Shown in pieces: positions 14,120 through 25,110 of a stretch of 64,000 nt of DNA. Below the pieces are notes generated by a model, which was given only the letters and a program-made list of their open reading frames with translations, was not told where the DNA came from and did not search any database. This DNA is from Malurus cyaneus samueli. Taxonomy: Eukaryota; Chordata; Aves; Passeriformes; Maluridae. Every line of letters starts with the position of its first letter. Position 1 is the stretch's first letter. The DNA is taken from NCBI GenBank assembly GCA_009741485.1, contig CM019218.1:36270387-36334386 (forward strand), given 5' to 3'. The position numbers and the translations under genes were made by a program.

Positions 14120-14936
14120 AATGAGTGAAAGGCTGTGGATGTTATCTACCTATAATTCACTAAGGCTTTTGACACAGTTTTCCACAGCATTCTGCTGGAG
14201 GAACTTGCTGCTCATGGCTCAGATGAGTGCAATGTTCACTGGGTAGGAAACCAGCTGGATGGCCAGGCCCAGAGAGGGGTGGTGACTGGAGTTACATTCA
14301 GCTGATGGCCGGTCACCAGTGATGATCCCCAGGGCTCAGTATTGGGCCTGATCCTGTTTATTATCTTTATCAATCTGATGAGGGTATCAAGTGCATCCTC
14401 AGTCACTTGCAGGGCAGTGGTCAGCACTGGTGAGGCCACATCTCAAATCCTCTGTCCAGTTTTGGGCCACTCACTACAAGAAAGGATACTGAGGTGCTGA
14501 ACCATCCCAGAGAAGGGCAATGGAGGTAGTGAAGGGTCTGGAGCACAAGTCTCATAAGGAGCAGCTGGGGGGGGTTTAGCCGGGAGAAAAGGAGACTCAG
14601 GGGAGACCACTACAACTCCCCAAAAGGAGGCTGTAGTGAGATGAGGGTCAGTCTCATCTCCCATGTAACAAGGAATAGGACAAAAAAGAAATGGGCTCAA
14701 GTTACACATGAGAAGGCTTAGTTTACATTTATTAGGAAAAAGTTCTTCACCAACAGGGCTGTCGGGCATTGGAACAGGCTGCCCAGGGAAGTGGTAGAGT
14801 CACCATCCTTGGAGGTGTTTAAAAGACATGTAGGCACTTAATTGACATGGTTTAGGGGTGGATTTAGCAGTGCTTGGTTAGCAGTCGGACTCATTGATCT
14901 TAAAACGCCTTTTCCAACCTTAACTGTTCTATGAAT
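14120..14936 (+). mobile_element. CR1 LINE, reverse-transcriptase tail plus 3' UTR
   Basis: This is a longer CR1 copy of about 0.8 kb. Near 14,150 a plus-strand frame reads FTKAFDTVFHSIL, a decayed form of the CR1 reverse-transcriptase motif around 'FSKAFDTV', with a stop codon where Asp is expected. Then follow 'ccccagggctcagtattgggcc', 'agttttgggccactc', 'aacaggctgcccagggaagtggtagagtcaccatcc' and the 3' end 'ttttccaaccttaactgttctatgaattgg'. The terminal 'ttctatga' is the usual CR1 tail octamer. Its 3' sequence differs from that of the 7.6-kb copy, which suggests another CR1 subfamily. There are indels and stops, so it is inactive. Confidence 0.92.
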
Positions 14937-16049
14937 TGGAAAGAATGAGGAGCTTTAGAGAGCAGAAAGCAATCCCTCAGTCATTTTCCCAGAGCCCACA
15001 AAGGACCTTTGTTTGCTCCAACCGCATCTCCACTCTTTCCACTTCTCTACAGAAACATTTCCAAGCCAGTGGGCACACATGTGCACAGGGTGCTGTAGAA
15101 AAAGATAAAACGACTGGAGAGCACACTCATTAGAGATCTTATGTGCCATCCTTCACAGTGCCACACTTGAAGCTGAACATTGCTGGGGGGCAAGAGCATC
15201 TGCTCCCCCCCCCACCAATGTCCTCGCGCTGCGACACAGAGACCCCTTTCAAAGCCTGAAGAGTCTATTTGAATAAATCATCTGTGCTTCTCAACAGAAG
15301 CAAGCTACAAACAGGGTATTAAAGAAGAGAACGAGCAGAGAGCATTCAACCATGTCCAGACACTCAATCAGATGAGCAAAAAAAATAGGTTAAAGAAAAC
15401 CAGAAATAACACAACATGGTATTTTTTTAAAACCTGTAAAATTAAATCAATATAGAATAAAAATGAGCTTTTACTCCTTGAGAGGGGTTTCTAAGCATTC
15501 TGAAATTCCATCCCATCCCTGCTGAGACAACATATGTCCAAGTTGCCAACCACTTTCCAAATCAGTCCCCAAGCTGAGCTCAACTACAGCTTTGTTCTCA
15601 CACAGATTACAGCATTCCTTTATATACTTACCTAGTTTTTTTCGTTCTTCATGTTTCTACCAAGTTCTTTTGCAACATTCCCCAAGCAGTATGTGGAACT
15701 TTACAGGTCTCTTCACAGATTTTTTTCCTACTGCCACATTCAGGATTGCACAGGAGAGACAGATACGGGTGGACAAAGGCTACCAAATGCTGCGAAACTA
15801 TTAAAATAAGCAGTAAGATTTGAGCAAACACTCATACATCCTCCTCATGAACAAAATTACTCTAAACCTTATTTTCATTCTTCAGTCCCTTGTCTTTCAT
15901 GAGACACTGTCTGTTTACAGGTCTCCTGCTGTGCACACAACTCCTTCCCCAAATGACACAAGTCCTCTCTCACAAACACGTATACACAGACTGAGCAATG
16001 TTGACTCCAGTGAGGATCCCCCTCCCCCATTCGCCTTGTAAAGGGTTAA

Positions 16050-16460
16050 GGCCCAGTCATCACATGCTGGTAGGCTGACAGCTTTATGTCTGTAATGTCT
16101 GTGTGGGTTTCAGACTCCTTTTAATCGGGTTCCATTGCAATTAATCAGTGGGTTTCTTTATAAGAAAAAAAATAATAATAATAAAAACCGGCGAGCATTC
16201 TATTCAGCCCAATTCAATCTGTCCAGCCAAATCTCACGACCAGCTGGAATGCCCCTTTCCTAGCCTGCCCAGCAGGATGCCCAAGAATGGCGTGTGAACG
16301 TTTCTCTTTGCTCCTGCTCCAGCGTTAAAATGAACAATAGTCCCTGCCAGTGTCATTCTTCAGCAATTCATCTCTTCCTGTCGCCAGACTCTTTCGTTCC
16401 TTCTTGCCCCTTCCACCTTTTTTGTATCAAAAACAACAGCAGATCAGCAGCAATATAATA
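16050..16460. promoter_or_regulatory. Candidate intronic cis-regulatory element
   Basis: This block differs from its surroundings. It is free of repeats and dense in transcription-factor-like motifs: homeodomain/bicoid-type TAATC at 16,122-16,126 and again within CAATTAATC at 16,138-16,146, and an E-box CAGCTG at 16,241-16,246. It has the look of a conserved non-coding element in the first intron of a developmental gene. Conservation cannot be measured here, so this is an inference only. Confidence 0.3.
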
Positions 16461-16934
16461 AAATAAAATTGTATTTACTTGGGAGATTTGAGGGAAGGGG
16501 CAAGAAGGGGGTTGAGAAGAGCAAGAGCCCCCACCCCCCTTCCGCAATGAAGACACAGAAGGGGAGCGTTCTCAAGCCCCAGCTGACCTGCTCCGCTCCA
16601 CGCCTGGTTTCCCTGCTGCAAGGAACATCAAATTTGCCAAGAGGGCCAGGGCTCTTTTCTTCTGGAGGATGTTGGAACTGTAATTACAGAGAGGCGGTTT
16701 CCGGGGGAAATTAACATGGATCTCAACTCATGATCCCTGTGTTTTTCATCTGCAGACCTGTGGCCTTTACCCAACTGTCTTGTTCACCAAGGAATGGGTC
16801 AAAAGAGGCTGAAAGAGGCTGCAAGAATAGAGTTGAGAGACTTGGACCTTCTCTTCCTGAAGGTGCAGAAACAGAAAGGAACAGGTATGGGACAACTCCA
16901 AGGAAAAAAATATTATATTAGATGCAAATACATA

Positions 16935-16978
16935 TATATGTGTGTGTATGTATATATATATACATACACACACATATA
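16935..16978. repeat. Perfect 44-bp palindrome of alternating purine-pyrimidine
   Basis: Two 22-base arms with no spacer are exact reverse complements, centred between 16,956 and 16,957. From outside inwards each arm reads TATA, then (TG)n, then TATGTATATA. Every base step alternates purine and pyrimidine, so the site could extrude a cruciform or adopt Z-DNA in its TG/CA parts. It probably arose from a TG/TA microsatellite. Confidence 0.95.
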
Positions 16979-19900
16979 CAGTCCTCAACAGAGGAGGAAA
17001 TGCATAGTGTAAAAAATCAGACAGCATTGAATGGCCCATGAGGAACAGGTTAACCACAGAGGTAGCAGTAAACACCGTGCTAGGGGGACACACCATGACC
17101 CCCAACACCAGCTCTCCCTCCACTGAAGGGAAATGAGAGCCAAGGACTGGAGATTGCAGTAAATTTGGTTCCACAGGTGTGGATTTAAAAGGTTTGCTTC
17201 CTGGTACGCAGAACTGAGCAACAGTCTGGCAAGAAGAGTATCTTATGCAGCATGCTTCAGAAGAAAAACCCAGCTGCTTTTGATCACACAGGACATTTAC
17301 AATCCATTATAAGCAAGTTAGAAAAGCTTTAATGAAATCCCAGAATTAAATTCACCTGCACAACTTCTGCACTTTTATGGCACCACACAATTTCCACATT
17401 ATTTGCAACACAAACTCCTGATCTCAATGCACAACTATTATATGGTACTCATCACCAGAACAATCAAGCAGTCCATAAACACAGATTCACCTTCACATCT
17501 TACTGCTTTAAATGGTTTCATAGCTCTGTTTTCTAGGTCTCTGACAGAGTCCCATGACAGAAACCCTGATTCCAAGTGTCCAACCTGAAGAGCCAAAGAA
17601 CAAAGTTTACACAAGGTGCTTGTAAAACACTACAGAAGGAAAGGGGAGTAACACAGGTGATATGGAGGTAAAACACAATTCCAAACAGGTCAGCCTCAGG
17701 CCTCTCAAACTAGCAAGGCCTCTTTTTCTAAGAAAAAGGCTGAATTACAGAAAAGAATGTGAAAGACACAAGCTGCTTTGTGGGTGAGCCACTAGAGAAA
17801 AGTGGGACTTGGGAGTAAAAGGCACAGGTTCTATGTATGAGCTAGATGGAGGAAAAGAGAGCACAAGGCAGAGTGTCACATCTACCACCTAGAACACTCT
17901 TTCACCTGCCCATATTCCCTCATTTCTGTCTCTTAACAAGCTTCCCTACTTCCATCATCCAATACTTTTCTGCAACTCCTTCCTCCCAAATTCTACTTTT
18001 TCTTTCTTTTCCTCCCCTAAAAATGAAAAATGCCCATGAATTCAAACTCGGTTCATTATCAGGTGGCAGCACAGTCTCTTTTATCTCTATTCCCACTGAG
18101 GAAAAATACACAAGTTTAAGCCAGGTGCTAGCTGATGGCAAAGAACAGCTCTTTTCCATCAGAACCACCTAGCTACCAAAAAGCTAACACTTTAAAATTA
18201 CCTGGAATATTTTGACCAGGCAGACAGGTTATATTATTCAGTATTTGACATCACACAGCTGCACTGCTTTTGGGTGCATCTCTCCCAGGATGACAGATTC
18301 AACTCTCCATGCTATTTCTTGCATTGCAACACAATCTTCAACAGCACTCTGTGGCACACAGAAATAGCCTCCTGCAGCTGCCTTCTCCTTCTCCTCTTTA
18401 CAGCCTGTAGGTCAGTAAAGAAGCACTCAGCCTAGAGGGCAGTCACTCAGAAGGCATTCTCAAGACCACAGCTCCTCTAGAGCTCTTTACTTGGGGCAAT
18501 AATTGGAGCAGAGTTCCTATTCAATTCAAGCCTGTTCCTAGACAGTCAATATTCACCACAGAGTGTCAAAGATGCTTTTGCTGGCAGGTTTTTAAATTCC
18601 TACTCAAGCTCATACAAGCACTGACTGAAATTCTTTAAATTATTAAAAGTGTTTTAAATACTAGAAAAGTATTTAGAATTCCACTATTCATGGGTGAATT
18701 TGAGAAACCAAAGAATCCTTAAGCTTCTTCTGGTTTTGGATTGGGTTTTTAAAATTTCTGGAGTGTGACATTCTCCAACTTTTCTGTACTATGGCAACAT
18801 TTTAAACACGGAGGAGGGAAGCACTCTCTCTGTATCTTTATTCTCCAAACTCACTGAGTAATTTCTAACTGAAGTTTCACAGTTTTAAGCGGAAACTCTT
18901 CTCTGTCTCACTCAAGTTTCAGCCTGGAAAGTTAGAAAATTGGTAAAACTTTATTCAACTAAAAGAGAAATTCAGGCAAGGACTGGAATAGGTTTGGCCC
19001 CTAATGCACCAACTCTTTTCTGACATATCATCCTCCTTCAGCTCCAGAACTATCAGGAACTTTCTTTGTAATATCTAATTCACTAGCACAGTCAAGTTGA
19101 ACTGAAAGAAAGTGCTGTCAGCTCGTACTTAATTTAAAGACTTGAGCTTCTATTTCAGTTCTCAGGACAAACTGCTCCCAAAATCTTGTTTGTTTTTCCA
19201 CCACATTAGTTGGTCTAATTGAAGTGGTTCTCCTTTCCTACAAATCTTGCGTCACTAGTAGTTGTGATGCTCTAAGGATAGAATGCTGCTACAAATATTG
19301 TAGCATCAGTGATAGAAAGATAGATCATCAGTGATAGAAAACAAAGGGGCAGTCACCCCTTTGCGAGGATAAGGATGCCTGAACATTTCCATAAGGACAG
19401 ACATTAGTCTATATTCTTTTGGCTCAGATCTGTATTTGGCTTATTAGTAATTTCCTCCTACAAATAAGGATTCATATTCTATGCTCACCTCCAAATGAGA
19501 GGCAAGGATATCCCTTACTTAAAAGCATTGGTTATATCCATGCTAAGAACTTTTTAGCTTTACCATTGCACAGAAGTCTTGTTCATCAGGCATATGGCCT
19601 CAGACTGAGAGTCCAGGAAGCTCAGTCTCCATATGTGCAGCCCCTAGTTAAGCTGAGTGTGAAGCATCTGTGCAACCATGACCTTAGGGCAGAAATACTC
19701 CCTGCTCTGGGAGAACACTGACAGGGACATCTCCTGCCTGAATTTAATTTCTGACATTAAACACCTGGAACAAGGATTATGCTTCTGGTATCATTCCTAC
19801 TGTAACACAAACATCAAGTCTAAGACAGCATTTAAACCTTTAATACACATACAACACAGCTTAACCAGTGTAAGAATTTTACTCCAAACTGTGGGTATGC

Positions 19901-20789
19901 CATGCTTGCTGCCAGCCCTGTAGAGGTAGAAAGGAATGTTTAAAGGAGGTGGCCTGGATAGTTTTTCCTCATAATGCTACAGAGAAGTGGGCTCACATCA
20001 TGTCTTCTTGACCCAATCAAGCAGTTTCATGCTGTTTAGGTATCTCCACAGCAGTTTTAGAAACGGGACAGAATCAGCACACAGGTATGAGCGTATCTGT
20101 CTATCTATCCCAGGGCTACAGTACTGGGCTCAAGGAACATCCAAGGCCAAAACCTATCAGACAGTGAAGTTGAAATAGTTTGCTTTAAAGAGGCATCACT
20201 TCTCTGATTTCTTCCAGTGTGGAGCTGTGACCCAAATGAAATAAACTAGAAATTGAGAGACAACTCATAGGTAATACAACAGGAAATCAAGCACAAGCTC
20301 TATAGAACAGCTAAGCAGAAATGAGCTAGGCAAACTTAGCACAAAAAAAAGGCTGCACTTTTAGTCTACACCAATGCCTTGGACTAAACTACACAGAAGG
20401 GGTTTGTCAGCTATGCTTCCTACTTAAAGAAAACAAAAAAAGTAGACCAGCTGAGCTTAAACCACTACATGTTGTCTGCCTTAATCTCCTTTTTCCTTCA
20501 GATCCAATATTGATGCTCCCCAAACCCTCTCTAGCTTTAGCATGGATGCTGACAAAGGCTCCTTTTAGAAGCCTGGACCACAGATGCCAGAGATCAGTCT
20601 GTCTACCCTTATCTATTTTCATCTCCCTTGCACATACAAAATTTCTTTTGCCCTCCTACCTCTCAAACCCATCTCACTCTCCTCCCCTCAAAAGCGATTA
20701 AGGAAAAGCTGTAGAAATATTTGCCCAAAGCTGGAGCCTGTTGCTGGGCCCAGCTGTATTGTTGGTAGGAATACACACAGCAAACTTTC

Positions 20790-21440
20790 ACTGTGAGGCG
20801 CCCTGCGGGACTCCGGGCGCTTCGGGGAGGCTTTGTGAGCCCAGCTCTGCATGCACTAGCCAGGCTATTGTGAAAGAGAAACAGAAAAAAGTGTTACAAA
20901 CCCCAATGCTCTCCCACTTTCATCTCCCCCCACTTCCCCATGTGCCCCCCTTCCACCAGCCGCCACCTTCCCCAAGACAAATCGAGAGGGGAGGGGGGCA
21001 CTGATGAAGAGACTGAAAAGGTTTCCTCAGTTAGATTTAAGGCAACAAGTCATGGCTGCAAGGGAGTCCTTTATCCACCAGGGAAGCCTCCCACTGCTCC
21101 AGAGCTGGGCCGAGCGGGGATCCTGGGGGCCAGCTTTCTGAAGGCTGCCATTGATTTGTCACTGGTGATAAGTGAGGCCAGAGTCGTTCCCACCGTCGCC
21201 TGCAGAGGGGACGACTCTCCCACAACGCCCGGCAGGGGAGTGGGGCGGCAATGAGGAAATGCAGAACCCAATGGTTGAAAAAATCCCAAATGGCTCTTTT
21301 TCCTCTAACGAGCTGCAACAAAAAGGAGCAACCGTGCTGAGACCGAAGCACGGGACAAGAGGCAACAGTGCACAGGGGCAACACGGTCATTCGTCAGTGG
21401 ACAAACCTTCCCCAGGGAGAAAGAGCAGGGGGGATTTCTT
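20790..21440. promoter_or_regulatory. GC/CpG-enriched intronic patch, possible enhancer or alternative promoter
   Basis: In AT-rich intron sequence this segment stands out for CpG content, for example around 20,797-20,830, 21,110-21,120 and 21,183-21,250. It has a GATA-type GATAAG at 21,167-21,172 next to a TTGATTTGTCAC block. Open frames on both strands here (up to 120 codons) reflect the GC content and have no domain. It could be an intronic enhancer or a minor alternative promoter of LRP4. No start codon with a matching splice donor was convincing. Confidence 0.3.
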
Positions 21441-22079
21441 CAGCCTTAGCCTCCAAAGGGCCTCGCAGGGCCAACTCAGTCAAACAATATTCCTTCAAAA
21501 CCTCTCCAGCTGCTTCCTCGCCAATAGCATTTAAACCTGTTCTATTTACATAGAGACACTCGTCTCTCAAGCGCATACTGCTGGAAACTCGTTCTTCTGC
21601 TTTTCGGGAGGGGAAATCTTTTCTCGCAGTCCTAAATAAATGAGAGAGGCTAATGAAGCACCATGTCGAAAAGGTGAATTCCCAAAGCAACAGGAGATCT
21701 TAAAGGAGCACCAGAGCTCCCCCAGGGAACATACAAATAGAGCAGCAGCTGCCTGGGCAAGACCAGATGCAGATGGGTGAACTGAAAGCAAGACAAAAGG
21801 TGGAGGGGGAGGAAGGCTGAAAAAAAAAAGAAAAGAAAAAAAAATCAGCAAAGGAAGTAATGATCCTTGGCCTTTCTGATGTAACTAGTTAGGAACAACC
21901 ATCAGAACTCGTTCGACTTGCATTACAAAATGTATCTCTTGTGCTTCAAGACACTGAGGATGTTTAGAATAAACAGGACACCTTTCCTTCCGTTCCCTGC
22001 CCTCAGCAAAAGCCCTCAGCCATCCTCTGCCCTGGCCAGGCTGAGGCTCACAGGCCTTGTAACACAGCCCGAAGAGCAA

Positions 22080-22129
22080 GAGGGGAAAGAGAGTCACGTC
22101 TCCAGAGGGAAAAGAGAGTCACGCCTGCA
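22080..22129 (+). repeat. Two-copy tandem duplication of about 25 bp
   Basis: Two adjacent near-identical units share the core 'aaagagagtcacg', at about 22,086-22,098 and 22,111-22,123. It is a small local duplication in LRP4 intron 1. Confidence 0.7.
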
Positions 22130-22485
22130 GCTTCCTTCCAGTTCAATCAGAGCAGCCCCAGCAATGCAGAGGATCTTATCTGGCAATACATTACCCCAGG
22201 ACACTTGTGCATAGCTCCTAAAGCACCAGCTTATAACCCAGCACGCTAAAATAAATGGAAGTTGCCAGGCTGTAAACTGTGACATTCAGCAAAATTTTAA
22301 GTCATATTCAGCCACTCAGAGGCACAGGATGGATCACTGAAAGTAGTAATTATTTCAGATATTCTAGTTAAAATTTATTGCTATAAGAGAGGAAAGCACA
22401 GCCTCCACAGACCCTTAAACTGAGGATAAGCACAATAACAGAACCTTAACAGATAAAATCCAGTCCAAAAACTTCACAAGTTTAC

Positions 22486-22502
22486 AAAAAAAAAAAAAAA
22501 AA
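22486..22502 (+). repeat. Poly(A) tract
   Basis: Seventeen A's are followed by 'cccaaaaaaaaaccaac'. No polyadenylation signal or retrocopy is recognisable upstream, so it is treated as simple low-complexity sequence. Confidence 0.85.
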
Positions 22503-25079
22503 CCCAAAAAAAAACCAACAAAGCCCTGCCAAACTATTCATATTTGGGAAACAGCCAGCAACCAGTTAGCTCAAAACACAGGTTTAACACGCTTCTTTCC
22601 AGAAATACCACTCTCTAACCAAGCAGCCACATCCTAAATTAACAAAGCTTCTGAGCAGTCCTAAAGTGCAACCCAATTAAAGCCCATTAAAGGCCTCTGC
22701 CTCCTAATGAGAGAGGACTAAACATCTCCTGGGCTTGATGGATCAACCACTCAGACCACTGCCACTTGCTTGGGGACCTGGAAATAGGCTTAGGTCCTGT
22801 AAGACTCCAACTTGCACACCTGAATGATCTCAATAGCTACTTAAGAAATGCTATTAACAAAGTCAGTTTCAAATGGATTCATCTCCAATAGTCAATTTTG
22901 ATGCATTTGTTGCCAAATGGAGGGAAGGGATTCTTTCATGTCTAACAAAATGCAAACCCATGAGAAATCTTCACCCACAGCCAAGTTGCTTCTGTGGTCC
23001 CTTCCCTTTATTATGCTGCCTGTTTTCATGAAATTTCTATTCTCTGGGACGAGTTTTTTTGGGTGAGAAGATATGCACACATATGGAAATAACCATTGCT
23101 TCCATACAAAAGCAGGCTAAAGATGCCTGCAGATTTTTCTCATGAGAAGAGTCTGTATTAACAATGTTGTAAAGAACTGCTTCTATACTACTTCCCAGAC
23201 AAAGTTCCAGGGTTTGAAGTGCATATCTAAATAAAAGATTCCTCATAGAGCTCAGAAACCATTTAAGCACACACATTATTCAGTCCTGGAAGAAAAATTT
23301 TTCATACTTGAAAAACTTTTAAACTGTTCTTCCTCCTCCATACAAGCATACTGCTTTTTACTAGAACCATGATCTCAGGGCCAAAAGCCATGAATAGACA
23401 GTGATGTCTCCTGTCTTATAAATGCATTTACCACAATGACTCAAGAGCAATTTTCCTTCTGTTATTCCACCATACTTTGGAGAATAGGGTACAGTCAGAC
23501 AAATCAAGTTGAATCAAGCTTTTGAACCCATTTGTGGGCATTGCAAGACATAATATTATTCAGCCAAATATAGAGTACTTCCTTCAATCAAAGAGCAACC
23601 CAGGCCCATCCATGCTATAAGTGCTACTAAAATGACTGGATAACAGTAGAGAAGTGACACAACACAGGGCTATTTATTTAGTTACTTCTACTTGTAGCAG
23701 AATTTTATTTCCAGTAATTACAGTCTACCTTGAGAAGTTCCTGGGAGTTTTTTTCAGTTGAAAACACACTTTCCCCCCCCATCTCTTTCCACTCCTAACT
23801 GGAGGAGTTATATACTAATCCTTTTCAACAGCTGTGCAGTAAAATTACTTTTTTTTTTTTTCAGTCAGGAAAAAAAAAGAAAAAAAAACAAGTATTTCTG
23901 TGGGAGGAGAAAAGGCCTTAGTGTGCAGTTTGTATCTTGACTAAATTTGCTGAATTTTTCTGGTACCTTATGCTACCATTCCCAGACACTGCAAGAACAT
24001 AACATTTATTCCTGTGGATCATCCTCTAAGTAGGAACATCTGGTATATTTGGACCTTCAGCCAACAAGCCTTGATGAGTCAAGATCTGATCAGCTTAAGT
24101 CACAGTACCCAACAAAGCCACACACCATTACTGTCATGACAGCATTCATCTCAGCTTTAGTGGCTGAGCTCAGTTGGCTTTCCCATTTCCTGGTCCTTTA
24201 TTCTGAGGTGGTCTACTAAGTCCAGATTCTGAGAAGCATGCTTTGAGTTTCATTATCCTCCTTCCATTTTTTACTGTACGTTATCAAACAATGTGGAATT
24301 ACAAATAGCAAAAACATTCTGGAAATCATTCCCATACCACTCCTTAAAACTGCACAAGCACTTGGCAAACTAAATACATAGATGATGATCTAGGTATCAA
24401 GGACTCAGAGGAATATGTCTGTTTTCCATGGAGAAGGTATAATCTTCTGTCCTTCACGCTGTAATGTAGTTTCTTGATTTCTTTCCAGGTATCCCTCTGA
24501 AACAAACCTCTTTCTGCCCCAATAAGTAAAGGACAGAAAGCAGTCTTGATTTATCTATATCAAAGTGATTAACAAAACTCAGGTTCTCCAGAAACACATT
24601 GATATTTGCTCAAAATGGGCAAGAAGCATCAGGATAGTGGTTTTATATTCACCAGTTGCGCTACCCTAAAGAGCTCTTAGCCCCCTCCTTCCCTTACTCC
24701 CAGTCCTACAGCCCCCATAAACTGGCATAGCTTTCTGCAGCCTGATTAAAAACAGATAAGCAAAAGTGGTCCAGTGGGCAACGAGCTTCAAAAAGATGCA
24801 AACTTGAAAGATCTTCCAACTCCTCCTCACCCAGCCCAGTTTGATTCATTCTTTTGCTTCACTGCTTGCAGAACCATGGCCTCAGAGGCAAACTGACAGA
24901 AGTAGTTGGGGTAATTTCCTGTTTAAGGTTTTGCAGATGTATTTACTACAGTAGCTCATGAGTGATTTTCTTCTTACAGTCTGTTTACCAAGTGTTTGTG
25001 CATTTGGAAGTAAGATAGGCATGCCCCTGTGCTGAAATTTTTTATGAAAAGGAATAAACACAACGAATTAGATCATTCT

Positions 25080-25110
25080 ACACTTGAGTACAGTAAATGT
25101 ACTCAAGTGT
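25080..25110. repeat. Perfect inverted repeat, 13-bp arms and 5-nt loop
   Basis: The left arm 'acacttgagtaca' (25,080-25,092) is the exact reverse complement of the right arm (25,098-25,110), separated by 'gtaaa'. The stem is too short for a typical pre-miRNA. It could be a MITE remnant or chance. Confidence 0.9.

Noticed and set aside
16767..17174. 135-codon minus-strand frame containing a VCVCIYIYIHTHIYV run
   Set aside because: The run is the TG/TA microsatellite palindrome translated, not a protein.
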